From Rickettsiales bacterium (GTDB taxonomy: Bacteria; Pseudomonadota; Alphaproteobacteria; UBA8366): a stretch of DNA of 64,000 bases. The stretch lies in NCBI GenBank assembly GCA_002724555.1, contig PBOZ01000030.1:1-64000 (forward strand), in the 5' to 3' direction. The notes beneath the pieces are model-generated. The model was not told the DNA's origin and ran no database searches. It was given only the letters and a program-made list of their open reading frames with translations. This document shows positions 20,562-30,136 of this stretch, piece by piece. The stretch's first letter is position 1. Every line of letters starts with the position of its first letter. Position numbers and translations under genes: made by a program.

Positions 20562-22109
20562 CTATCTTGTAGCCAATACGGCGATCTCACCAACGACCCG
20601 CACCCGAGCCCTGACAGCATTACCAGGCAGATATGCAAGAGGCAGGTCTTCAACGTCGACCACTTCAAGCGTCGAAGGGTCAGCGCCAGCAAAAATCGCT
20701 CTATCACGCGCCATACGCTCGGCTTCCAACAAAAGTTCGTCGCGGGGCACGTCCCGGAAAACATGGTCCACTTCTCCACTTACCTGCGCCATAGCTGCGC
20801 CTACAGCATTAGCGACACCATGGTGAGGCACGCAGACGACTTCTGAAATACCATTCATTTCTTCGGGTGCAAGGACTGCGCCGCCGCCGACCGTAAGAAG
20901 TGGCTGTAAATTAGCGTTCGGCTTCATGCGATCTACACTTTCGAATATGCGCCGCTCTACTTCTTCGATTGTATTCTGAACCAGTTCGTAATCCAAATGT
21001 CGCACCGCACGTCGGTCGCCAATCTCCGCCAGGCCGGCTGCCACGGCAATGTCCGTTAAAGTGATCGTATTCCCACCAAAGACGAGGGCTGCTTCAGTTA
21101 AATTATAACCAACGCTCGTAGGGCCAATTTGCCCCGTTTTAGCATTGACAATTGTGCCACCGCCAAGGGCGATTGACGTGACGTCCGGCATCCGGAAAAG
21201 GGTCCGCACACCTCCAATTTCAACAATATTGTTAGCCTCACGTGGAAACTTGCCAACAAGGCATCCGACATCACTTGTAGTACCACCAATATCGAGGACC
21301 ATCGCATTCTCAATACCAGCGAGGAACGCTGCACCCCGCATGCTATTAGTCGGGCCCGACGCAAAACTCAAAACTGGCTCACGCCGCGCAACATCGACGG
21401 AAGCAACCGTACCGTCATTCTGCGTGATGTAGAGTGGGGCTGTAAGCCCACACTCCTTAAGCGCGTCTTCAAAAGCCGAAATGGTGAGGTCGGCAAGATC
21501 GGCAAGGCTCGCATTCAAAAGGGTAACATTCTCCCGTTCGAGAAGGCCGATCCGGCCCAATTTGCTCGACAGAGTAATTCGCAGATTCGGCACTTCGCTC
21601 ATAAGAATTTCGGCAGCTCGTTCCTCGAATTCAGCAGTGAGGGGCGAGAAAACAGACGTAACACCGACCGCATCGATGCCATCGGCCCTTATACTTCGGG
21701 CCGCTTCCACGATGGCCTTTTCGTCAAGCGACACGATCGGCTGGCCATTGTATTCGTGCCCACCTTCAATCAAATACACACCACCATTAACAAGTGCTGC
21801 AAGGTCTTCCGGCCAATCAACCATCGGTCGTAAACTGGCGCAAGCCGGCAAACAAATGCGGAGTGCTGCCGCCCGGTTAAGATGACGACGTTGCACCACC
21901 GCATTGACAAAATGCGTCGTCCCAATCATCACGGCTACGACTTCCCTCACTTGATCGCCATGGGCTGCAACCAAGTCGCGCAGCGCTTTTGTGATCCCCG
22001 AGGTTACATCATCAGTTGTCGGTGTTTTCTTGCCGCCAAGCACCCTACTACCGTCGATCAATACCGCATCCGTATTAGTGCCGCCTACATCAATGCCGAT
22101 CCGGATCAT
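20562..22109 (-). CDS. Hydantoinase/oxoprolinase (HyuA-like) family protein
   Basis: 'RIGIDVGGTNTDAVLIDG', 'AMVLDIGGTTSDVGCL', 'IALGGGTIV'. Confidence 0.88.
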   Translation of the reverse strand: MIRIGIDVGGTNTDAVLIDGSRVLGGKKTPTTDDVTSGITKALRDLVAAHGDQVREVVAVMIGTTHFVNAVVQRRHLNRAAALRICLPACASLRPMVDWPEDLAALVNGGVYLIEGGHEYNGQPIVSLDEKAIVEAARSIRADGIDAVGVTSVFSPLTAEFEERAAEILMSEVPNLRITLSSKLGRIGLLERENVTLLNASLADLADLTISAFEDALKECGLTAPLYITQNDGTVASVDVARREPVLSFASGPTNSMRGAAFLAGIENAMVLDIGGTTSDVGCLVGKFPREANNIVEIGGVRTLFRMPDVTSIALGGGTIVNAKTGQIGPTSVGYNLTEAALVFGGNTITLTDIAVAAGLAEIGDRRAVRHLDYELVQNTIEEVERRIFESVDRMKPNANLQPLLTVGGGAVLAPEEMNGISEVVCVPHHGVANAVGAAMAQVSGEVDHVFRDVPRDELLLEAERMARDRAIFAGADPSTLEVVDVEDLPLAYLPGNAVRARVRVVGEIAVLATR

Positions 22110-23197
22110 GGCAATTGGCCATCAAAGACGGATTTAAACTCAAGATCAAAGCCGAAGGCGCGCGGGCCAACATTGGCGAGACCTTTCGGGCTAAGAAACA
22201 CATTCGGGCTTGGCAGCGCCAAAACGGTAACCCGTTGGCCATACCGGATCACATCGGTACCAATTCCATCGCCACTAACCCTGTCGACAACGCAGATTAG
22301 ATCCGGCGTCATCACGATAGGTTTGGCATCTCTGTAACCCACCGAAAACTCATTCTGGAAATGCACAGTGAACGTCTCGTTCACGTTACCATCAAGCCCT
22401 TCGATCCGCGCCTGGCCCCGCAGAAAACCTTCGGTCGCGCGCCGCTCTACATCGACGACCTTGCCATCAAACAGCCGAAGTCCGCCACCAATTTCAACGA
22501 TGGCTTCGACAGGGTCTGCGTGGACACGCCGCGCTTCCATCACGGCGACGCCCAGATCGATGGCTTTTGTCGTAGTGTAGTGGATTGCGTGATCTTTCAC
22601 TTCGCGCCCGGTACGCGGTGCCTTGCAGGTCGCAGCGATCGAGCCCACCTCGGCACAGGCCTTCCGGCTAATCCGTTCCATCCATTTCCAGCTGGCCGCT
22701 CGCGGAATAATTACTTCATTATCGCGGATATCAGCGAGCGCCAGCGGATAACATTGGAGACCCGCCACAGCGACGCTAGTCATCTGCGCTTCCGGATAAG
22801 CTCGGCCCATCGTGTCCGCATCAACTACAGGATAGCCGGTCAGCGCTGCCACCATCAGCGGGTGAACACCATTGCCACCCCCGATTTCAAGCGGCATCAC
22901 TGCATCAAACTTCCGTCCGAGGTAGGCCTCCATAGCGTGCAGGGGCTTTGTCGCAAATGCCGGGTCGGCCAACCGTTCTTGACCTACCAATGGTGCGCCC
23001 ATATTGGAGAGCACAGCTACCAGTGCACTGTCAGGCAAGCTCATCGGATCAATCAGTGTGACTTCGTGACCCTCCCTATAAAGCTCCCGCATATTGAGAA
23101 GCCGGTGGTACGGTGTCCCACCACCACCAGTACCAAGAATCCAAGCGCCCAACGCTAGCGCTTCGATATCGTCGGACGTGAGAATTCGGGGATACAC
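22106..23197 (-). CDS. DUF917 family protein
   Basis: 'ALGAWILGTGGGGTPY', 'ALVAVLSNMGAPLVGQERL', 'MPLEIGGGNGVHPLMVAALTGYPVVDADTMGRAYPE'; 4-nt overlap with the HyuA-like gene. Confidence 0.88.
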   Translation of the reverse strand: MYPRILTSDDIEALALGAWILGTGGGGTPYHRLLNMRELYREGHEVTLIDPMSLPDSALVAVLSNMGAPLVGQERLADPAFATKPLHAMEAYLGRKFDAVMPLEIGGGNGVHPLMVAALTGYPVVDADTMGRAYPEAQMTSVAVAGLQCYPLALADIRDNEVIIPRAASWKWMERISRKACAEVGSIAATCKAPRTGREVKDHAIHYTTTKAIDLGVAVMEARRVHADPVEAIVEIGGGLRLFDGKVVDVERRATEGFLRGQARIEGLDGNVNETFTVHFQNEFSVGYRDAKPIVMTPDLICVVDRVSGDGIGTDVIRYGQRVTVLALPSPNVFLSPKGLANVGPRAFGFDLEFKSVFDGQLP

Positions 23198-23341
23198 AGA
23201 GGCCTCAAGCTGAAAGTAATACGAGTAATAATAGCGGGCACGGTCGTCGCTTCAAATCACGCGGCCAAAATCCGAAGATACCCTTGTCCTCGCTCTACCA
23301 AGGTCGACATCCTTAACGTTATAGAATGATGGAGATTATGG

Positions 23342-23692
23342 ATGGCTTGGACGAGGATGGTTATAGAGATCGGTATGGGAACCGATATTCGGGGTACCGA
23401 ACCCACAAAGGCAGCGGTGCGCGCATTGCGCGATGCGCTATGGCACAACTCGCTCAGCATAGCCAATGCCATTGGGCAGGATACCGACGCAATGAGGGTC
23501 GAGGTTAAAATTGGAGTCCCAAACCCGGAAAAAGTAGACGCCAAAAAGGTTATCGACATTCTGCCGCATGGAACGGGCACCTGCGAGGTGGTGGAAGGTG
23601 GCCTCAAAATTCCGAATGACACCGGCACCGATAATACACTAATCGCCCATGCCGCTGCTGTTGTCTATCTCGATCTGGCGGAGGGAGAATAG
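23342..23692 (+). CDS. Lin0512-family conserved protein, copy 1
   Basis: 'IEIGMGTDIRGTEPTKAAVRALRDALWHNSL'; tandem paralog of the next gene. Confidence 0.8.
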   Translation: MAWTRMVIEIGMGTDIRGTEPTKAAVRALRDALWHNSLSIANAIGQDTDAMRVEVKIGVPNPEKVDAKKVIDILPHGTGTCEVVEGGLKIPNDTGTDNTLIAHAAAVVYLDLAEGE

Positions 23693-23694
23693 TC

Positions 23695-24033
23695 ATGGCT
23701 TTACATCGTGCGATCCTAGAGATGGGCACCGGAAACGACCTCCATGGCGGAGACTACACGAAAGCGGCCATCCGCGCTGTAGAGGATGCATTGCATCACT
23801 CATCTCTGACCTTTATCCGCGCGCTTAACATCGATAAGGACACGCTGCAGGTCGACGTAACCATCGGCGTGCAGAAACCTGAAGAGGTTAATACCCAACA
23901 GGTGAAAGCCGCTCTCCCGGTCGGGAAAGTTTCCGTGCAAACCGTTAAAGGCGGGCTAGATGTAGAGGACGAGATCGCCGGCGACATTGTAGTAGTCGCC
24001 AGTGCCGCCATCGAAGTTCGTATAGAACGCTAG
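23695..24033 (+). CDS. Lin0512-family conserved protein, copy 2
   Basis: 'LEMGTGNDLHGGDYTKAAIRAVEDALHHSSL'; aligns by eye with copy 1. Confidence 0.8.
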   Translation: MALHRAILEMGTGNDLHGGDYTKAAIRAVEDALHHSSLTFIRALNIDKDTLQVDVTIGVQKPEEVNTQQVKAALPVGKVSVQTVKGGLDVEDEIAGDIVVVASAAIEVRIER

Positions 24034-24106
24034 ACATTCACGTCCCGATTTTTGATTTTGGAAAAGCGGTCTAACTCTCTTTACAGCAAAATTCGCGGGG
24101 GGCGTC

Positions 24107-24808
24107 ATGACAACGTTTTTATTGATCCACGGATCCTTTCAAGGTGGCTGGATTTGGCGGCCAACAGCAGAGGCCTTGCGCGCGAAAGGCCATACGGTCT
24201 ACGCGCCCACAATGGAAGGCTGTGCCGAACGGAAGCATGCCCTTCGTGCCGGGCTCACCGTGACAAGTGCCGGGCAGGAGATGGCCGAATTACTACGCTA
24301 TGAGGACCTGAACGACATCGTCTTGGTCGGCACCAGTTCTGGCGGCATGATCGCGGCAAAGACGGCCGAGCTCGCAAAAAGCAGGATTAGCCGTCTCATC
24401 TTCGTCGACGCCCTAGTGCCGAAGTCGGGTGAAAGCACGAAGGACATCGTACAGCGCGGCAATGCCGATCCCTATGAAATGACGGAGTTTGCACGTGGGC
24501 CTACCCAGAATGACCTTGCAAACCGGCTTTTTGCAGAACTCGAGGGGACACAAAAGGATTGGACCCTGAAGCGTGCGACACCGCACCCAAACGGTTTATC
24601 GGACGTAACCCCTAATGAATTGAAAACGTTTTGGTCATATAACTGGCCAAACAGTGCCGTTATCTACTGTATCCACAGTGAAAACCCACCAGAGGACCAC
24701 CAACGCCGCACAGCAGAAGCCCTGAATGCCCAGTGGATCGAAATGGATGCGGGTCACTACCCAATGTTAACCCACGGCGAAGAACTGGCTAACCTTCTCG
24801 CCAGCTAA
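24107..24808 (+). CDS. Alpha/beta hydrolase (esterase-like)
   Basis: 'FLLIHGSFQGGWIWRPTAEALRAKGHTVYAP', 'LVGTSSGGMIA'. Confidence 0.85.
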   Translation: MTTFLLIHGSFQGGWIWRPTAEALRAKGHTVYAPTMEGCAERKHALRAGLTVTSAGQEMAELLRYEDLNDIVLVGTSSGGMIAAKTAELAKSRISRLIFVDALVPKSGESTKDIVQRGNADPYEMTEFARGPTQNDLANRLFAELEGTQKDWTLKRATPHPNGLSDVTPNELKTFWSYNWPNSAVIYCIHSENPPEDHQRRTAEALNAQWIEMDAGHYPMLTHGEELANLLAS

Positions 24809-24835
24809 TCAAAAGAGTTCAAAGAGGATAGCGCC

Positions 24836-26020
24836 ATGACGCTCGAACCCGCATCAACAGTATTATCAAAATACAAAGTCCTTGATCTCACGCGCGCGCG
24901 CGCTGGGCCAACGGCAGTCAAGCAACTGGCAGATTGGGGTGCTTCAGTTATCAAAATTGAATTACCTGACACCGGCGGGCCTTCTGATTTTGCGGAACGC
25001 CATTCCCCGGACTTTCAAAATCTGCATCGCAACAAGCGCTCGTTGTCACTTAATCTAAAGGAGCCAAAAGGCATTGAAATATTTAAGAAGTTAGCAGCAA
25101 ACGCAGACGTTATTATTGAAAATTACCGTCCGGAAGTTAAAAACCGGCTTGGGATTGATTACGATACAATTAAGGCGATTAACCCCCGCATCATCTACGG
25201 TAGCATTTCAGGTTTTGGCCAATCGGGACCCTACCGCGATAGACCCGGCGTCGATCCAATCATACAAGGGATGGGCGGCCATATGTGGGTCACAGGTGAA
25301 CCAGGACGCGGGCCAATGCGATCCGGAGCAGCGATCTCCGACGTCACGGCCGGCTTGCTGCTCGCCAACGGCGTTTGCATGGCGCTTATCGAACGTGAAA
25401 CGTCAGGCGAAGGCCAATGGGTCCACACGTCACTCATTGAAGCGATGATCTTTTTACTAGACTTCCAAGCCGCACGCTGGACCATGAAAAAGGAACTTCC
25501 CGGTCAGGTCGGCAATAACCATCCAACCAATTCTCCAATGGGCGTCTTCAAATCCTCAGACGGCTATTTCACGATCGCCCCAACACCAGGGATGTGGAAG
25601 AAATTTTGCACGGCTATCGGGCGCGAAGACCTGATCAACCACCCCGACTATGGAACCGCAACGGACCGCGCAAAAAACCGGGAAAACCTAAACGCTGAAA
25701 TTGATGCTGCAACTAGCCAAAAGAAATCGATGGATTGGATCGAAGTAATGAACGAGACCGGTGTGCCGTGCGGTCCAATCTATACATTGGCGGAAACGTT
25801 CGCTGACGCTCAGGTGCAGCATATTGGGATTGCGCAATCAGTACCCTCGGATTCACTTGGCGAAGTCACGCTGATCGGACAAGCCATACACATGAGCCGA
25901 ACACCGAACAGGCTTGTTGCCGGGACTGCCGAATGTGGCGCCCATACGAAAGAAATACTAACAGAACTCGGGTACGACGACGAGCAAGTTTCGAGCCTAC
26001 GAGACGCTGGCGTTGTATAG
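24836..26020 (+). CDS. CaiB/BaiF family (family III) CoA transferase
   Basis: 'KVLDLTRARAGPTAVKQLADWGASVIKIE', 'HRNKRSLSLNLKEPKG', 'GFGQSGPYRDRPGVDPIIQGMGG'. Confidence 0.92.
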   Translation: MTLEPASTVLSKYKVLDLTRARAGPTAVKQLADWGASVIKIELPDTGGPSDFAERHSPDFQNLHRNKRSLSLNLKEPKGIEIFKKLAANADVIIENYRPEVKNRLGIDYDTIKAINPRIIYGSISGFGQSGPYRDRPGVDPIIQGMGGHMWVTGEPGRGPMRSGAAISDVTAGLLLANGVCMALIERETSGEGQWVHTSLIEAMIFLLDFQAARWTMKKELPGQVGNNHPTNSPMGVFKSSDGYFTIAPTPGMWKKFCTAIGREDLINHPDYGTATDRAKNRENLNAEIDAATSQKKSMDWIEVMNETGVPCGPIYTLAETFADAQVQHIGIAQSVPSDSLGEVTLIGQAIHMSRTPNRLVAGTAECGAHTKEILTELGYDDEQVSSLRDAGVV

Positions 26021-26040
26021 AACTATGCCCTCAAAAAGAA

Positions 26041-26078
26041 AAAGCCCCGCGTGAGAAATAACCACCCGGGGCTTTTTT
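26041..26078. terminator. Rho-independent, probably bidirectional terminator between convergent CaiB-like gene and cspA
   Basis: AAAGCCCCG-c-GTG...CAC-c-CGGGGC-TTTTTT with A-rich 5' flank and T-run 3' flank. Confidence 0.88.
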
Positions 26079-26094
26079 GTAACTTAGAACGTTT

Positions 26095-26304
26095 CTAGTC
26101 TGCGAGCTTCAAATTCTCTGCCGAAGACTTACCGTTGCGGCCCGGCTCCAAATCAAAAGAAACCTTCTGACCTTCATTTAATCCATTCAGGCCCGCACGC
26201 TCGACCGCTGATATGTGCACGAACGCGTCTTTGCCACCATCATCCGGCTCGATGAACCCATAACCTTTGGTCGGGTTGAACCACTTTACTGTACCAGTCG
26301 CCAT
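26095..26304 (-). CDS. cspA: Cold-shock protein
   Basis: '[39 protein letters not shown]'; start trimmed to the MATG methionine. Confidence 0.95.
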   Translation of the reverse strand: MATGTVKWFNPTKGYGFIEPDDGGKDAFVHISAVERAGLNGLNEGQKVSFDLEPGRNGKSSAENLKLAD

Positions 26305-26544
26305 AATCTTTACCTCTAACAATGTAAATTCCGGTCATGAGATCACTCTCATATTTCCGGCGTGCCAACGCTCACAATGTCAGGGGAAACCAAGCAAACC
26401 CAAGCATGGGTTATTAGATATCTCTAACCATCTGCGAAACGTATCGAGTCACTTATAACGCAAATGCCAAAAAATTCAAGGTATACACTTCATTGATTCT
26501 CACTTGGCTCATCGAACTGCTATTTAGAACCTTAGCACTGATAT

Positions 26545-26958
26545 TTAAGTGGAGTGCACTGATACCGACCCCTCAGCGGGATTGACTGTTACCCTATCGC
26601 CGGTATGAATTATTTGGGTGATGTCCATTTCAAAACGGTCAATCATCGGGAAATCAGCAAAGGCTGCGCCCTGTGCCATAATTGGGTTGGCGTAATTAAG
26701 CAAAAGCGCAAGCGGGGCCACACCTGTCTCCATCATCGCGCGAAGCATCCAAGCTGTTGCCACGCCGCCTTTTGCTATATTGAGCACCAACACCTTACCG
26801 TCATAACTCTGCCCATATAGCGCATGGCTTTCTCGTGAAAATGTGCCATTAATGCGATCTAAATCATATCGTGCACTAAAATTATCCTGCGCAACAAGCG
26901 CCTCGCCGGTCACGGTAGCACCTATGCCGATATGTCCCTTGATCACACGTACGCTCAT
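26545..26958 (-). CDS. Aconitase X swivel-domain (DUF126-like) small subunit
   Basis: 'GHIGIGATVTGEALVAQDNFSARYDLDRINGTF', 'GKVLVLNIAKGGVATAWML'; start trimmed so that it overlaps the large-subunit stop. Confidence 0.82.
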   Translation of the reverse strand: MSVRVIKGHIGIGATVTGEALVAQDNFSARYDLDRINGTFSRESHALYGQSYDGKVLVLNIAKGGVATAWMLRAMMETGVAPLALLLNYANPIMAQGAAFADFPMIDRFEMDITQIIHTGDRVTVNPAEGSVSVHST

Positions 26959-28202
26959 TGGACGATTCTCCCTGCAACAGCAGATGCGACGCAATTCTCC
27001 ATAGAAGACAACACCGGTTCATAACCGTACCCACCAAGAATATTTACGATCTTAGCCGAATTACTCATCAGCCGCCGCCATCCGTTCGCTTCTCCAATCT
27101 CGCGCGCGTGCATATTATAAAAACAAACTCCTTCGAGAACGATACCGCCTGCATCCTCGATCTGAGCGGTGATACCCATCCTATCACAAGACTCCTTAAC
27201 CGCTGGCGCCGTGCAGGCAATCAATGCGACCTTCTCTGAGACACGCTGGTGATCAAGCAGATGGCCAAGCCGCCGCATCTCATCGAGAGACAGTTGCGGT
27301 GCTGCAAAAACCACGACATGAAGCACATCGTCGTTCGGTAAATATCTGCCGTAAAACCCTTTGACAGCTGCTTGATCCAACAAACGAGCGGTAGGCGGTG
27401 TACCGTCGACCACATCTCTTAAGTCTCGCGCCTCAGGCGTCACGCCAACCATATGAAATAGCGGTGTTGAGCCAAAAGATGCAAGTGCAGCGCCGAAATG
27501 TTTGAGTTCATCAGAAGTCGGCATCGATTCAATTCCATCAATTACCGGTACCTCCCAATAGGATTGCATCTCCCGTCCAACAAGGCCGCCAAGCACTCCC
27601 CAATCGCTGTATGTTGTTGGCTGTGCTGCAATCTGGAATAGCGTCGTACCGCGGCGGCACGCGTCGAGATGATATCCGTAGCGCGGCGTATGGCCCGTTA
27701 AGGCCGCCGCTAACGCAGACGGTCCCCCTTCAAAATTAGTACGCGCCCCGAGTACACTATTTGTATAAATGCTTGATCCTGTGTCACCGAAAGCAACATG
27801 CTCTCCAAAGACTGGCGGCATAAACACCTGATAGTTAATACAGGTATCGGTCATCATTACGTCGAGGAGACGGAGGGCGTTGACAGCACGCCGCTCAAGA
27901 CCAATAAACCGTTCATCATGCCGAATGCGCTTAAAAGAATTAAAATCAGCCCCACGCGGGTCGGTGACTGTCGGCACGCGGACGCAGCGGTCTTTTTTCG
28001 GATAGGACGCTGTTTCTTCTAAAAAACGCACACCGGCTTCACCCAAGGCCTCCGTATCCGCCATAATATGCACGTGTCCTATTTCGACCGTGTCCTCGGC
28101 ATCGAAGAAGCGACCGACCTGTAGCTGATGTTCCACCGCCTGGCGTCGTGGCTCGCCCATCTTTCCCGCCAACATTTCCTGTTCGATTTCGCTCAGTTTC
28201 AT
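26955..28202 (-). CDS. Aconitase X catalytic (DUF521-like) large subunit
   Basis: 'EQEMLAGKMGEPRRQAVEHQLQVGRFFDAEDTVEIGHVHIMADTEALGEAGVRFLEE', 'DTGSSIYTNSVLGARTNFEGGPSALAAALTGHTPRYGYHLD'. Confidence 0.87.
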   Translation of the reverse strand: MKLSEIEQEMLAGKMGEPRRQAVEHQLQVGRFFDAEDTVEIGHVHIMADTEALGEAGVRFLEETASYPKKDRCVRVPTVTDPRGADFNSFKRIRHDERFIGLERRAVNALRLLDVMMTDTCINYQVFMPPVFGEHVAFGDTGSSIYTNSVLGARTNFEGGPSALAAALTGHTPRYGYHLDACRRGTTLFQIAAQPTTYSDWGVLGGLVGREMQSYWEVPVIDGIESMPTSDELKHFGAALASFGSTPLFHMVGVTPEARDLRDVVDGTPPTARLLDQAAVKGFYGRYLPNDDVLHVVVFAAPQLSLDEMRRLGHLLDHQRVSEKVALIACTAPAVKESCDRMGITAQIEDAGGIVLEGVCFYNMHAREIGEANGWRRLMSNSAKIVNILGGYGYEPVLSSMENCVASAVAGRIVQ

Positions 28203-28264
28203 TCTATTTCCCGTTGAGTATTCAACCGCCCTCTGGGGCGAAAGACTATCCTATGGAGGACAGA

Positions 28265-29233
28265 ATGGAAACGCGACAACTCGGCCAACTATGGCCGGTT
28301 AGTGCGCTCTCTTTGGGTGGTGGTGGCATTGGGCAACTCTGGGGGAAAACGACCCGCGATGAATGCATTGCTACTGTTCAAAAAGCGATCGATCTCGGCA
28401 TTACACTTTTAGATATGGCGCCCAGCTACGGAAACGGCGAAGCGGAATTGGTTGTCGGTGCGGCATTCAATGGCAATCTGCCGGCCGGCGTTCGTGTTTC
28501 CACGAAACATAGGCTGGGCGAAACCAATCCAGACAAGATCGAACAGGATATCCGACGTGGGCTAACCGAAAGTTTAAAACGATTACGACTCGAGAGGGTC
28601 GATCTATTCTTCCTGCACTCGAACATCATTCCACACGACTTCGATGCCAGTGTCTACGTCACTCGCCCAGCGACGCGCTGGCGCGTTTATAAAGAACATT
28701 TCATCCCTACCTGCAAAAAACTGGTTGCCGAGGGCAAAATCGGAGCCTGGTCGATTACCGGCATCGGCGTTCCAGAGTGTCTAATCGCGGCTTTAGACCT
28801 TGATGATAAACCGGCCGCAGTTCAATGCATTGCCAATTTACTCGACTCGCCGGGGGACCTGAAATACTTCCCGGGGCCAAGCCGAGCACGTGAGATAATC
28901 AAGAAGACGAAATCAGTCGGGGCCGGCGTTCTTGGCATTCGGCCAGTCCAAGGTGGTGCTTTGACAGATGCGATCGACCGGGCATTGCCGGCGGAACATG
29001 GTGTTGTCACCGACTACGTCCTAGCAGCAGATTATCGTTTGCTCGCCAAGAAACTCGGCACAACACCGGCAGCTCTCGCGCATCGCTATGCACTTGCGAT
29101 GGAAGGCGTGGATACGGTTGTACTTGGGTGCAAGAATACAACGGAACTGCAAGAATGTGTCGCTGCAGCCACCCAAGGCCCGCTGGAACCGGAAATTATT
29201 GCACAAATTGATGCATCCATATCTCACACCTAA
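28265..29233 (+). CDS. Aldo/keto reductase
   Basis: 'GGGGIGQLWGKTTRDECIATVQKAIDLGITLLDMAPSYGNGEAE', 'LKRLRLERVDLFFLHS'; start placed at ATG 28265 preceded by GGAGG. Confidence 0.85.
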   Translation: METRQLGQLWPVSALSLGGGGIGQLWGKTTRDECIATVQKAIDLGITLLDMAPSYGNGEAELVVGAAFNGNLPAGVRVSTKHRLGETNPDKIEQDIRRGLTESLKRLRLERVDLFFLHSNIIPHDFDASVYVTRPATRWRVYKEHFIPTCKKLVAEGKIGAWSITGIGVPECLIAALDLDDKPAAVQCIANLLDSPGDLKYFPGPSRAREIIKKTKSVGAGVLGIRPVQGGALTDAIDRALPAEHGVVTDYVLAADYRLLAKKLGTTPAALAHRYALAMEGVDTVVLGCKNTTELQECVAAATQGPLEPEIIAQIDASISHT

Positions 29234-29269
29234 AATCCCCCAGTTACCAATACCGAAAGGATTGCTTAG

Positions 29270-30067
29270 ATGTCCGACCTACTCATTGATGTCACCGATG
29301 GTGTCGCCACCCTGACAATGAACCGGCCCAAAGCCCGCAACGCACTTTCGTTAGAAATGCGCAGCGACATGCATACGTTTCTTGACGAACACGAGAATGA
29401 CGACAGTGTGCGCTGCGTCGTGATAAAGGGCGCCGGCGAGCACTTCATGGCAGGAGGTGATGTAAAATCTTTTGCCCAGATGGCTAAGGAGCAGGAACCC
29501 GATGAATTGCGCCGCCATTTTCTGCGTCGGATCCACGATTTGCATGGATTTATTTCTGCCATGCGACGTTTCCCGAAGCCTATTATCGCGTCAGTACGCG
29601 GTGCAGCCGCAGGTGCTGGCGTTAGCCTAGCCGCAGCCTGTGACCTAATAATAGCGTCCGAAGATGCATTTTTTACATTGGCCTACTGTCATATCGGCAT
29701 TAGCCCCGATGGTTCGGCAACATATGCGCTACCGCGCATGGTTGGTGTTAAGAAGGCAATGGAGATGGTCCTCCTCGGCGACCGTTTAAACGCGCAAGCC
29801 ATGGCCAATGCTGGGTTGGTTAATATGGTGGTCTCAGATGCAGAACTTGATGCCGAAACCAATAAAATTGCCCAACGACTTGCGCAAGGCCCTACCCGCG
29901 CTTACGGTCACGCAAAACGACTGATGTGGGGTTCCGTTAATAACCAGCTAGAACATCAATTGCAGTTGGAAGCAGAAGCTTTTGCCGATTGTGCAGCTGG
30001 ACACGATTTCCGAGAGGGCGTTACCGCTTTCGTTGAAAAACGAAGTCCTAACTTTAAAGGCAGCTGA
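29270..30067 (+). CDS. Enoyl-CoA hydratase/isomerase family protein
   Basis: 'LTMNRPKARNALSLEM', 'GEHFMAGGDVKSF', 'KPIIASVRGAAAGAGVSLAAACDLIIAS'. Confidence 0.9.
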   Translation: MSDLLIDVTDGVATLTMNRPKARNALSLEMRSDMHTFLDEHENDDSVRCVVIKGAGEHFMAGGDVKSFAQMAKEQEPDELRRHFLRRIHDLHGFISAMRRFPKPIIASVRGAAAGAGVSLAAACDLIIASEDAFFTLAYCHIGISPDGSATYALPRMVGVKKAMEMVLLGDRLNAQAMANAGLVNMVVSDAELDAETNKIAQRLAQGPTRAYGHAKRLMWGSVNNQLEHQLQLEAEAFADCAAGHDFREGVTAFVEKRSPNFKGS

Positions 30068-30136
30068 ATTTCATAATCCTGCAACAGACTGCAAGAATAA
30101 TAGGCGCTTTCTTATTTCAAAACACGGATATACCCG

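Noticed and set aside
22361-23158. 265-aa plus-strand ORF
   Set aside because: Fully antisense to the well-supported DUF917 gene; no recognisable domain and His/Arg-rich shadow composition.
24891-24903. CGCGCGCGCGCGC tract as a Z-DNA or phase-variable repeat
   Set aside because: Falls in a normal CaiB N-terminal coding context (LTRARAGPT); 13 nt of alternating CG is plausible by chance in this composition.
26041-26078. Hairpin as a mobile-element end or novel RNA
   Set aside because: Classical GC stem with flanking A- and T-runs between convergent genes; a terminator explains it.
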